From contig CAZYBP010000027.1 of the NCBI GenBank assembly GCA_964645555.1, forward strand, positions 1-13,111: 13,111 nt of DNA, read 5' to 3'. The translations under genes were made by a program, and so were the position numbers. Below, in pieces: positions 6,366 to 13,111 of this stretch. Position 1 is the first letter of the stretch; the number at the start of each line of letters is the position of its first letter. This stretch comes from 2-02-FULL-38-15 sp964645555. GTDB lineage: Bacteria > Patescibacteriota > Microgenomatia > Daviesbacterales > UBA10151. The notes beneath the pieces were generated by a model. It saw only the letters and a program-made list of their open reading frames with translations, ran no database searches and was not told the origin of the DNA.

Positions 6366-8786
6366 ATGGCTGACTTTATAAAACCAAATTTAACCTCAAA
6401 TTTAACTTTAAAACCCACTATGCCGGTTGGACCTTTGCGTGATACGGTTATTTTCCCTGGTAATTCCGTGCCTATAATTTCCGGCAGACCTAAGTCTAAA
6501 GCAGCCTTAGATATAGCCTGGAATTCCGATAAATTAATTGTTTTTGTCACCCAAAAAAACTCCAGGATTGAAGACCCGGCTGAAAAAGATTTATATAAAG
6601 TAGGTACTGTTTGTTTGATCAGAAGAGTAGTCAAAAATCCTGAAGGTGAATATACGCTGCAGGCTGAAGGTATGGCCAGGGTATTTTTGAAAAACTTTAC
6701 CAAAAGCGAGCCGTATCTAGAAGCAGAAATAGAAGAAATTCCCGAACTTTATGAAAGATCTGAACAAACAGAAGCCTTAATTAGAACTGTCAGAGAGCAA
6801 GTCAAAAGATTTTTAGAATTGGGGGGTAATCCATTCTTTGATCAAAGCAATTTTGCCAATTGGTCACTTTTTACATACAGTGATGACCCAAACCAGTTAG
6901 TTAATTCTGTCACCCAATCCATAGATTTTAAGACTATAGACAAGCAGCAAATCTTAGAGATGGTTTCTGCTCAAGAGAGACTACAAAGATTATCCGAACT
7001 TTTGGCTAAAGAGATTAGGATTATGGAAATTTCCCAGAAGATTTCATCGCAAACTCAAGAACGGGTTTCTAAGATGACCAAAGAAGCTATTTTGCGGGAG
7101 CAAATGAAAAGTATTGAGGAAGAATTAGGTGGAGCTGATACTGAGCATCAGGAAATTAATGAGTTTGAATTGAAAATTAGAAAATCAGGTATGCCTAAGG
7201 AAGTTTTGGAAAAGGCCAGAAAAGAATTAGCGCGTTTGGTCAAGATGTCATCTTATAACCCGGAGGCAGGCTATATTAGAAACTATCTGGAATGGTTGAC
7301 TGATTTGCCTTGGAAGCTGGAAAGAGGCGGTAAAGTAGATTTGAAAAAAGCGGAAGATATTTTAGATCAAGATCACTATGGACTCAAAAAGGTTAAAGAA
7401 AGAATAGTAGAGTTTTTAGCTGTACACAAGCTGGCTGGTAAGATGAGAGGTCCAATTCTTTGTTTTGTTGGTCCTCCGGGTACTGGTAAAACCTCCATTG
7501 GTAAATCTATTGCCAGGGCCCTGGGCAGAAAGTTTGTCAAAATTTCCCTGGGAGGAATTAGGGATGAGGCAGAAATCAGGGGACACAGAAGAACTTATGT
7601 AGGCTCTATGCCAGGAAGGATTATACAGGGAATTAAGCAATCAGGCAGTAATAACCCGGTATTTATGCTGGATGAGATTGATAAAATCGGCATGGATTAC
7701 CGGGGTGACCCTTCTGCAGCTTTACTTGAAGCTTTAGATCCGGAACAAAATGAAGGTTTTTCTGATCATTATTTGGAAGTGCCTTTTGATTTGTCTAATG
7801 TCATGTTTATTACCACAGCCAACATTATGGATACTATTCCTCCGGCTTTACGTGATAGGCTTGAGGTTATCCGCTACCCGGGTTATACCGAGGATGAGAA
7901 ATTCCATATTGCCAATAAATTCTTAATTCCAAAACAGGTGCAAAATCATGGTTTAAGCAAAGACCAAATAGAATTTACCGAGGAAGGTGTCAGGTCGGTA
8001 ATTACAGAATACACCAGGGAAGCAGGAGTACGTAATTTGGAAAGGGAATTGTCTGCAGTGATTAGAAAAGTTGCCAGAAAAGTAGCCGAGGGAGATGGTA
8101 AGCTAAAAAAGTTTGTCATTAAAGCAGAGGATATACACAAATTCTTGGGACCAATTAAATTCCTGCCAATTTTGGCAGAAAAGCAGGATGAAATCGGTAT
8201 GGTAACAGGTTTGTCTGTGACAGAAGCAGGAGGAGAAATACTATTTATAGAAGTTACTTTAATGCCTGGTAAAGGAAGCTTGCTTTTGACAGGACAATTG
8301 GGAGATGTAATGAAAGAGTCAGGTCAAGCTGCGATGTCTTATGTTAGATCCCACTGGCAGGAGTTAGGTTTGCCTGAAAAGTTTTTCCAAAAGGTGGATG
8401 TGCATGTTCATGTTCCGGAAGGAGCGATCCCCAAAGACGGTCCCTCAGCAGGTATTGCTTTAACAACAGCTATAGTTTCTGCTTTCACGAGAATTCCGGT
8501 TCATAAGGATATAGCTATGACAGGTGAAGTGACTTTAAGAGGAAGAGTTTTGGAAATTGGCGGGTTTAAGGAAAAAGTATTGGCAGCTCATAGGGCTGGA
8601 GTAAAATTGGTAATTGCTCCAAAGGATAATGAGAAAGATATGGAAGATATACCGGACTTTGTCCAAAGGGATCTTAAGTTTGTCTTTGTAAAGCACATGG
8701 ATGATGTATTGAGGGTAGCATTAATGCGTCCTCCTCAACCAAAAACTCAGAAACACCGTCCGATTGCTCCTGCATATTTAGCATAA
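6366..8786 (+). CDS. lon: ATP-dependent Lon protease
   Basis: An 806-residue cytoplasmic AAA+ serine protease that unfolds and degrades damaged and regulatory proteins; the length is normal for bacterial LonA. Order of domains: N-terminal substrate-binding domain (about 17-215, starting VGPLRDTVIFPGNSVPI), a helical coiled segment (about 216-300), AAA+ module with Walker A GPPGTGKT at 369-376 (Lys375) and Walker B MLDEID (Asp436, Glu437), then the protease domain. The catalytic dyad is Ser694 (PKDGPSAG) and Lys737 (GGFKEK), 43 residues apart as in E. coli Lon. All key residues are intact. The ATG at 6366 has an AGGA site seven bases upstream and its own promoter with a CIRCE-like operator, so heat-shock control through HrcA is likely. 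The C-terminus ends in a short proline- and lysine-rich tail. Confidence 0.99.
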   Translation: MADFIKPNLTSNLTLKPTMPVGPLRDTVIFPGNSVPIISGRPKSKAALDIAWNSDKLIVFVTQKNSRIEDPAEKDLYKVGTVCLIRRVVKNPEGEYTLQAEGMARVFLKNFTKSEPYLEAEIEEIPELYERSEQTEALIRTVREQVKRFLELGGNPFFDQSNFANWSLFTYSDDPNQLVNSVTQSIDFKTIDKQQILEMVSAQERLQRLSELLAKEIRIMEISQKISSQTQERVSKMTKEAILREQMKSIEEELGGADTEHQEINEFELKIRKSGMPKEVLEKARKELARLVKMSSYNPEAGYIRNYLEWLTDLPWKLERGGKVDLKKAEDILDQDHYGLKKVKERIVEFLAVHKLAGKMRGPILCFVGPPGTGKTSIGKSIARALGRKFVKISLGGIRDEAEIRGHRRTYVGSMPGRIIQGIKQSGSNNPVFMLDEIDKIGMDYRGDPSAALLEALDPEQNEGFSDHYLEVPFDLSNVMFITTANIMDTIPPALRDRLEVIRYPGYTEDEKFHIANKFLIPKQVQNHGLSKDQIEFTEEGVRSVITEYTREAGVRNLERELSAVIRKVARKVAEGDGKLKKFVIKAEDIHKFLGPIKFLPILAEKQDEIGMVTGLSVTEAGGEILFIEVTLMPGKGSLLLTGQLGDVMKESGQAAMSYVRSHWQELGLPEKFFQKVDVHVHVPEGAIPKDGPSAGIALTTAIVSAFTRIPVHKDIAMTGEVTLRGRVLEIGGFKEKVLAAHRAGVKLVIAPKDNEKDMEDIPDFVQRDLKFVFVKHMDDVLRVALMRPPQPKTQKHRPIAPAYLA

Positions 8787-8839
8787 AAGTTTCTAATTGT
8801 TTTAGTTACTGTTAACTTCGCTACGTTCTTGCAAATGAT

Positions 8840-9049
8840 TTATCGGGAAGCGCCACTTACTAATTTTCTGGGGGTTGGAACTGCAAAAGAAATTTCTTCA
8901 GCACCGCCGGCTATAGGTAATCTGGGTCTTCTAGGAGGATTCAGCAAATTCGCAAAATCTTTTTTAGTTGCTGCTTGCCCCAAACCTGTAGGTAGTACTT
9001 GTTCTATCTCGCTTCCACTGAGACCCCGTCTAACCTGTCGTTCCCTCAT
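8840..9049 (-). CDS. Possible small hypothetical protein (69 aa)
   Basis: An ATG-initiated frame of 69 codons, convergent to lon and divergent from hppA. The product is hydrophilic and basic at its N-terminus (MRERQVRRGLSGSEIEQ), with a Pro/Arg-rich centre and no membrane helix or recognised motif. Codons (AGA, CCT, GAA, TTA) are like those of neighbouring genes. A purine-rich AAGAAGAG lies about 12 bases upstream, and a TTTAAT hexamer (plus 9073-9078) could serve as a -10. Against it: the complementary plus-strand frame is equally long and open, which can happen when only one, or neither, is coding. I do not recognise the family. The minus frame is favoured only because its product looks like a soluble protein. 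Confidence 0.3.
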   Translation of the reverse strand: MRERQVRRGLSGSEIEQVLPTGLGQAATKKDFANLLNPPRRPRLPIAGGAEEISFAVPTPRKLVSGASR

Positions 9050-9080
9050 AACTAATATTTACTCTTCTTACGATTAAATA

Positions 9081-9114
9081 TCAAGAGTCATTTTAAAATT
9101 AAACTTGCTCTTGA
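9081..9114. repeat. Inverted repeat upstream of hppA
   Basis: Perfect 7-bp arms, TCAAGAG (9081-9087) and CTCTTGA (9108-9114), separated by 20 AT-rich bases that include TTTTAAAA. The right arm overlaps the probable -35 of hppA. It could be an operator for a dimeric regulator; a terminator is less likely, as the loop is long and no T-run follows. Arms of this length can arise by chance. Confidence 0.3.
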
Positions 9115-9140
9115 CTAAATAACGCTTATTATTGTAAATT
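9111..9140 (+). promoter_or_regulatory. Possible hppA promoter
   Basis: TTGACT (9111-9116, five of six matches to the -35) is followed after 18 bases by TAAATT (9135-9140), the same -10 variant seen at lon. Transcription would start near 9147, about 19 bases before the ATG. The hexamers are plausible but the surrounding DNA is AT-rich. Confidence 0.38.
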
Positions 9141-9165
9141 CTAAGATACTGCCTCAAATATTTCC

Positions 9166-11172
9166 ATGGATTTGATTACAAATAATATAAACTATCTGAT
9201 TTGGTCCTCAATTGGAGCAGCTATTTTTTATGGAATTTGGCTGATTGTTGATGTGTTAAAACAGCCTGCCGGGGATGAGAAAATGCAAGAAATAGCCCAA
9301 GCTATCCAACTTGGAGCCTCAGCTTATTTGCAAAGACAATATAAAGTAGTTTTTCTAGTGGCTTTGGCGATTGCCGCTTTAATTTATTATGGACTTGGTC
9401 AAAATACTGCTGTTGGATTTTTGATAGGAGCTGTGCTTTCAGCTTTAGCAGGATTTATTGGTATGAGTGTAGCAGTGAGAGCCAATGTCCGGGTAGCTGA
9501 AATTGCCAAAAAAGGATTATCCGAGGCTTTTGGTCTAGCCTACAAAGGTGGGGCAGTAACCGGATTTCTGGTGGTGGGTTTGGCTCTGGCAGCAGTTTAT
9601 GGGTTTTACCAATATACCGGCGGAGACTTGAAATCTTTGATAGGTTTAGGTTTTGGTGGTTCTTTGATTTCAGTTTTTGCCCGTTTGGGCGGAGGAATCT
9701 TTACCAAAGGGGCAGATGTAGGAGCAGATTTAGTAGGTAAGGTAGAAGCTGGTATTCCTGAGGATGACCCCAGAAACCCGGCAGTGATCGCAGACAATGT
9801 AGGAGACAATGTGGGTGATGATGCAGGAATGGCAGCAGATATTTTTGAAACTTATGTAGTGACAGCTATTGCCGGGATGATTTTGGGCCAACTGCTTTTC
9901 CCGGGTTTTGAAAGGGCCGTAATTTTTCCTTTAGCAATTCTTTCCATAGGTATTTTTGCTTCAGTTTTAGGTTCGTTCTTTGTTAAACTAACCAATAAAA
10001 ATATCATGGGAGCTTTATATAAAGGTATGGTGGTAACTGCCGTTCTTTGTGCAGTATTTTTCTATCCAGTAACCTCTGCCTTGATGGGAGCCAATGGGCT
10101 ATTCCCAGCAATTAACCTATATTTGGCTTCATTTTTAGGAGTATTAGTAACAGCAGGGATGGTGTTGATTACTGAATATTATACTGGTACTCAATATGCG
10201 CCGGTACAAAATTTGGCTTATGCTTCCAAAACAGGCCATGCAACAAATATTATTTCAGGACTGGCTTTGTCTATGCGTTCCACTTTCTGGCCGATTATCT
10301 TAATTTCAGCAGCTGTCATGTTAAGTTTTCTCTTTGCCGGACTTTATGGTATAGCACTAGCAGCAGTCACAATGTTGTCTCTGGCCGGAATTGTGGTGGC
10401 CATTGATGCTTTTGGGCCAATTACGGATAATGCCGGAGGGATCGCGGAAATGGCCAATTTACCTGAAAAGGTAAGAAATGTGACTGATCCTTTAGATGCT
10501 GTGGGTAATACTACCAAGGCTGTTACAAAAGGTTATGCCATTGGTTCTGCAGCTTTGGCGGCTATGGTGCTTTTTGCAGCTTATGCCCAGGAATTTTCTA
10601 CCCGCGGCAGCGAGCTTTCTTTCTCTCTTTCTGACCCCAGGGTTTTAGTCGGGTTATTTATTGGGGGATCTTTGCCTTATCTTTTTGCTTCTTTTGCTAT
10701 GGAGGCAGTGGGTAAGGCCGGAGCAGCTGTGGTGGAAGAGGTTAGAAGACAGTTTAAACAGATTAAAGGCATTATGGAGGGTAAAGCCAAGCCGGATTAT
10801 GCCAGATGCGTGGAAATTGTGACCGCTTCAGCTCAAAAAGAAATGTTAGTGCCGGCTTTAATACCCGTATTATTTCCTATTGGTGTTGGTTTACTTTTAG
10901 GGCCGGTGGCTTTAGGAGGGTTACTGGTTGGATCAATAGTCACAGGTGTATTTGTGGCTGTTTCTATGACTACAGGGGGGGCAGCTTGGGATAATGCTAA
11001 AAAGTATATAGAAACCGGTAAATTCGGTGGTAAGGGTTCTGATACTCACAAGGCAGCTGTCACCGGGGATACAGTGGGAGATCCATATAAGGATACTGCT
11101 GGCCCCGCAATTAATCCTATGATTAAGGTTGCAAATATTGTAGCTTTATTGCTGGTTCCTTTCCTCAGGTAG
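9166..11172 (+). CDS. hppA: Membrane-bound proton-translocating pyrophosphatase, K+-independent type
   Basis: A 668-residue, very hydrophobic protein of about 15-16 helices that hydrolyses pyrophosphate and pumps ions out of the cytoplasm. The signature region is complete: D184VGADLVGKVE, then EDDPRNPAVIADNVGDNVGD to about residue 218, with the Asp and Lys residues that bind Mg-pyrophosphate. The terminal GDTVGDPYKDTAGPAINP block is also present. The motif GNTTKAVTKGYAIGSAAL places Lys at residue 451. In this family Lys at that site, instead of Ala, marks the K+-independent enzymes, which are proton pumps where characterised. GDDAGMAADIFETY agrees with that subgroup. The length is normal. The ATG at 9166 has no obvious Shine-Dalgarno. 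It stands alone on its strand, its 3' end overlapping the convergent response-regulator gene by eight bases. It would recover energy from pyrophosphate released by biosynthesis. Confidence 0.97.
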   Translation: MDLITNNINYLIWSSIGAAIFYGIWLIVDVLKQPAGDEKMQEIAQAIQLGASAYLQRQYKVVFLVALAIAALIYYGLGQNTAVGFLIGAVLSALAGFIGMSVAVRANVRVAEIAKKGLSEAFGLAYKGGAVTGFLVVGLALAAVYGFYQYTGGDLKSLIGLGFGGSLISVFARLGGGIFTKGADVGADLVGKVEAGIPEDDPRNPAVIADNVGDNVGDDAGMAADIFETYVVTAIAGMILGQLLFPGFERAVIFPLAILSIGIFASVLGSFFVKLTNKNIMGALYKGMVVTAVLCAVFFYPVTSALMGANGLFPAINLYLASFLGVLVTAGMVLITEYYTGTQYAPVQNLAYASKTGHATNIISGLALSMRSTFWPIILISAAVMLSFLFAGLYGIALAAVTMLSLAGIVVAIDAFGPITDNAGGIAEMANLPEKVRNVTDPLDAVGNTTKAVTKGYAIGSAALAAMVLFAAYAQEFSTRGSELSFSLSDPRVLVGLFIGGSLPYLFASFAMEAVGKAGAAVVEEVRRQFKQIKGIMEGKAKPDYARCVEIVTASAQKEMLVPALIPVLFPIGVGLLLGPVALGGLLVGSIVTGVFVAVSMTTGGAAWDNAKKYIETGKFGGKGSDTHKAAVTGDTVGDPYKDTAGPAINPMIKVANIVALLLVPFLR

Positions 11173-11602
11173 TAGATCCACCTACTGGACTATTGGGTTG
11201 TGGAGGAGGAGTAGTGCCACCTTGTCCACCTAGAGCATTTCTCACTTCGTTGACTACCTGGTCGGGAGTATATGAGGCCTTAATTAGATAAGCTTGAGCG
11301 CCCAGTTCAAACCCTTCTTTGATGACTGCTTCTTGGCCCAGGTTTGTCAGTAAAATAGTAATCATCGGAGAATTTGGGTTTTGAGTTTTAAACTCCCGGA
11401 GTAGCTGTAATCCATTCATACCGGGCAACATGATATCCAGTAGAAGTAAATCAAAGCCTTCGGCTTTTAATAAGTTCAATCCGGTTTGTCCGTCTGCCGC
11501 GTTTTTAACCAAAAAGCCGGCCTTAGTTAATTGCCTGACATAAAGATCTCTGATGAAATCTTCGTCTTCTACAAGCAATATTTTTTTAGATTGGGGAGCC
11601 AT
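11165..11602 (-). CDS. Receiver-only (CheY-like) response regulator
   Basis: A 145-residue phosphoacceptor protein made of one receiver domain. Acidic pocket Glu12-Asp13 (ILLVEDED), phosphoacceptor Asp56 (LLLLDIMLPGMNG), switch Thr86 (ILLTNLG) and Lys108 (AYLIKASYTP) are all present; the residue after Lys is Ala where Pro is commoner. No DNA-binding or enzymatic output domain follows, only a Gly/Pro/Thr-rich tail of about 22 residues. It probably acts by protein contact or as a phosphorelay intermediate. The ATG at 11602 is preferred because it immediately precedes the domain; a TTG at 11620 would add six residues and has no better ribosome site. It lies 33 bases after the histidine kinase gene on the same strand, so that kinase is the likely partner. 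Its last eight bases overlap the end of hppA on the other strand. Confidence 0.93.
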   Translation of the reverse strand: MAPQSKKILLVEDEDFIRDLYVRQLTKAGFLVKNAADGQTGLNLLKAEGFDLLLLDIMLPGMNGLQLLREFKTQNPNSPMITILLTNLGQEAVIKEGFELGAQAYLIKASYTPDQVVNEVRNALGGQGGTTPPPQPNSPVGGSTT

Positions 11603-11635
11603 CAAAGTAATTGTAACCAAAAAGGTCTAACTAAT

Positions 11636-13087
11636 TCAATAGTTCAATGCACCTGACTGGATTGCCTGATTAACAAATTGGTTGCTATTTACTAGACCTG
11701 AAGTTTGAGTAGCAACCGGCAGGGTAAAGATAAATTTACTACCCTTGCCAAATTCAGATTCAACCCAGATTTTTCCATTAAGCTTTTCGATGATAGATTT
11801 TGTAATATAGAGCCCAAGCCCTGTTCCTTTGCTCATTTGTTGTGAGGCATTGGAAACCCGGAAGAATTTGGTAAATAAATGCGGGATAGCATCTTCGGGG
11901 ATACCTACGCCGTTGTCAGAAACTATGGTTGTTACCTCGTTAGGAGCAGCAGAAACACTTATGTCAATCTTGCCTCCGGAATTAGTATAACTTATGGCAT
12001 TGTTAACCAAATTAGTAATCACTTCCTCAATTCTTACCTTATCGCCTAATATTTTGGGTAGAGGTTGACTAGCAATATTTAATGAAAGCATGATATTTTT
12101 TAGGCTCGCTTGATTTTTTAATTCCTCAGCTGTTTTAGATAGAATTGATGAATAATCCACTGTTTCAATCATGACAGACATCTGATCTCTTTCGATTTTA
12201 TTAACATTTAATAAGTTTTGGACTAGACTTAAAAGTTGTTGCGAGGAAGCAAGAGATCTTTCTACCAGTTCAAGCTCTTCTTTAGCTACTTTGCCTTTAT
12301 TTTCTGAGACAAAAACCGAGAGATAACCAATAATAGAAGTTAGGGGGGTTTTTAACTCATGTGAGGCCATGGATACAAAATCAAATTTCATTCTTTCCAG
12401 CTCTTCTTCTTTGGATAAATCATGCAAAATTAAAACACAGCTAATATTGCTTTGAACTGTTTGATTTGATTTGGAACTTAGCAAATTAACACTGGCTTGT
12501 TTGCCACCTTTACCGATTAATTTAACGGATTTATTGAAACTTGTCTGGCAATAAGTTTTAGAGACTATTTCTTCTTGTCCGTCAAATAAATGGATCAGCT
12601 TGTCAATATTTTGTCCTTGTAGCTCTTGTTGTGTATAGCCGGTGATTTCCTCTGCAGCCTTGTTAGAAATGAGAATGTTTTTGTTGAAATCTAAGGCAAT
12701 AACCCCGTCTATAATAGAGGATAAAACATCGTTAATTTTGCTTACTTGAGAAACAGCAATATCTTTTTCAGTTTCCAAATTTTGATAAACTTTAGAAACA
12801 GAGGCTGTCATGTCATTAAAATGTTTGGCTATAACTTCAAATTCATCCCCAGAACGCACATCTGCTCTGGCATTAAAATTTCCCCTGCCCAAAGATTCAA
12901 AAGAATCAACAAGTTTTTTTAAGGGTTTCAACAAGAGGGAAATAATAGTGTTTGTAAAACAAATTACCAAAATGCCGGCTGTTGCTGAAAAAATGACATT
13001 CTGAGATAGAAATAATGATAGGAAAATGGCAGTTAGGATGCCCACTGTTATCACCGAGGCAATTTTAACCAGCAGGGAAAGGCGCAT
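11636..13087 (-). CDS. Sensor histidine kinase (two TM helices, HAMP, PAS, HisKA, HATPase)
   Basis: A 483-residue membrane kinase. Hydrophobic helices at about 8-28 and 31-53 are separated by only a few residues, so there is essentially no extracytoplasmic sensor domain. A HAMP linker spans about 54-106 (KPLKKLVDSFESLGRGNF). A PAS domain follows at about 120-225 (IIDGVIALDFNKNILISNKAAEEITGY in two parts), then HisKA with phospho-acceptor His243 (ASHELKTPLTSIIGY). The ATPase domain has an N box (NLVNNAISYT, about 359-368), G1 DNGVGIP (391-397) and G2 GTGLGLY (421-427). All catalytic motifs are intact. Sensing is probably cytoplasmic through PAS or within the membrane. The ATG lies 24 bases from the window edge, so its promoter is out of view. 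It is followed by the receiver-only regulator, making a two-gene signalling operon. Confidence 0.95.
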   Translation of the reverse strand: MRLSLLVKIASVITVGILTAIFLSLFLSQNVIFSATAGILVICFTNTIISLLLKPLKKLVDSFESLGRGNFNARADVRSGDEFEVIAKHFNDMTASVSKVYQNLETEKDIAVSQVSKINDVLSSIIDGVIALDFNKNILISNKAAEEITGYTQQELQGQNIDKLIHLFDGQEEIVSKTYCQTSFNKSVKLIGKGGKQASVNLLSSKSNQTVQSNISCVLILHDLSKEEELERMKFDFVSMASHELKTPLTSIIGYLSVFVSENKGKVAKEELELVERSLASSQQLLSLVQNLLNVNKIERDQMSVMIETVDYSSILSKTAEELKNQASLKNIMLSLNIASQPLPKILGDKVRIEEVITNLVNNAISYTNSGGKIDISVSAAPNEVTTIVSDNGVGIPEDAIPHLFTKFFRVSNASQQMSKGTGLGLYITKSIIEKLNGKIWVESEFGKGSKFIFTLPVATQTSGLVNSNQFVNQAIQSGALNY

Positions 13088-13111
13088 AAATTAAGAGTAA
13101 CAAAGCCTGTC

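Larger units (their letters stand above)
8787..9165. other. 379-base intergenic region without a recognised gene
   Basis: This stretch separates lon from hppA. It contains a doubtful 69-codon minus-strand frame (8840-9049) and, on the opposite strand in complementary phase, an 82-codon frame (8829-9077). The middle part looks more GC-rich than its AT-rich flanks. The last 85 bases hold an inverted repeat and a probable hppA promoter. A small stem AGTTA-CTGT-TAACT just after lon has no T-run, so it is not a convincing terminator. I see no match to tmRNA, RNase P RNA, SRP RNA or a tRNA. Confidence 0.6.

Noticed and set aside
8801..8820. Rho-independent terminator after lon
   Set aside because: The stem AGTTA-CTGT-TAACT has only five AT-rich pairs and no following T-run.
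8787..9165. Structured RNA gene (tmRNA, RNase P RNA, SRP RNA, 6S RNA)
   Set aside because: No conserved signature of these RNAs was found on either strand by reading. Absence is not proven; a covariance-model search would settle it.
11603..11620. TTG start giving the response regulator six more residues
   Set aside because: The ATG at 11602 directly precedes the receiver domain and neither start has a better ribosome site.
12810..13004. Plus-strand 64-codon frame opposite the histidine kinase
   Set aside because: It lies entirely within the HAMP and membrane region of a clear kinase gene on the other strand and has no domain or ribosome site.
1..13111. CRISPR array, insertion sequence, tRNA, prophage, or alternative genetic code
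   Set aside because: No regularly spaced repeats, transposase motifs, tRNA-like folds or phage genes were seen. The only mobile element is the intein, and TGA acts as a normal stop (end of the response regulator).

Overview
The window reads as ordinary low-GC bacterial chromosome (about 40% GC or slightly less by eye) with short intergenic gaps and the standard code: TGA is used as a stop and Trp is TGG. The gene set suggests a Candidate Phyla Radiation (Patescibacteria) genome, possibly of the Microgenomates type. The pointers are an adenosylcobalamin-dependent class II ribonucleotide reductase carrying an intein, a lone cobalamin adenosyltransferase, a membrane-anchored cyclophilin with a Ser/Pro linker, a receiver-only response regulator, and weak Shine-Dalgarno use. 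This is inference; no marker gene fixes the lineage. A run of exactly 100 Ns (5654-5753) shows the sequence is an assembly scaffold.

Layout. Positions 1-1253 (+) hold the end of a PAP2-type membrane phosphatase/transferase and a membrane-anchored cyclophilin. Positions 1292-6311 (+) hold a deoxyribonucleotide module: two NrdR-box-like sites over a promoter, then nrdR, then nrdJ interrupted by a 457-residue LAGLIDADG intein, then cobO nine bases after the nrdJ stop. Positions 6316-8786 (+) hold lon behind its own promoter, which carries a CIRCE-like operator for the HrcA heat-shock repressor. Positions 8787-9165 contain no recognised gene; there is one doubtful 69-codon minus-strand frame and an inverted repeat at the hppA promoter. 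Positions 9166-11172 (+) hold hppA, a membrane pyrophosphatase of the K+-independent H+-pumping type. Positions 11165-13087 (-) hold a histidine kinase and a receiver-only response regulator, convergent with hppA and overlapping its end by 8 bases.

How the parts fit. NrdR senses (d)ATP/ATP and would repress its own promoter and so the reductase. NrdJ makes deoxynucleotides and needs adenosylcobalamin, which CobO makes from corrinoid. No other B12 gene is in view, which fits scavenging. The intein must splice itself out of NrdJ before the enzyme can work. Two separate classical repressor circuits (NrdR and HrcA/CIRCE) can be read directly from the DNA. The most informative observations are the paired NrdR boxes, the intein at the GGG/T junction of NrdJ, the nrdJ-cobO coupling and the CIRCE element on lon. 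I see no wholly new system; the nearest to unexplained sequence is 8787-9165.
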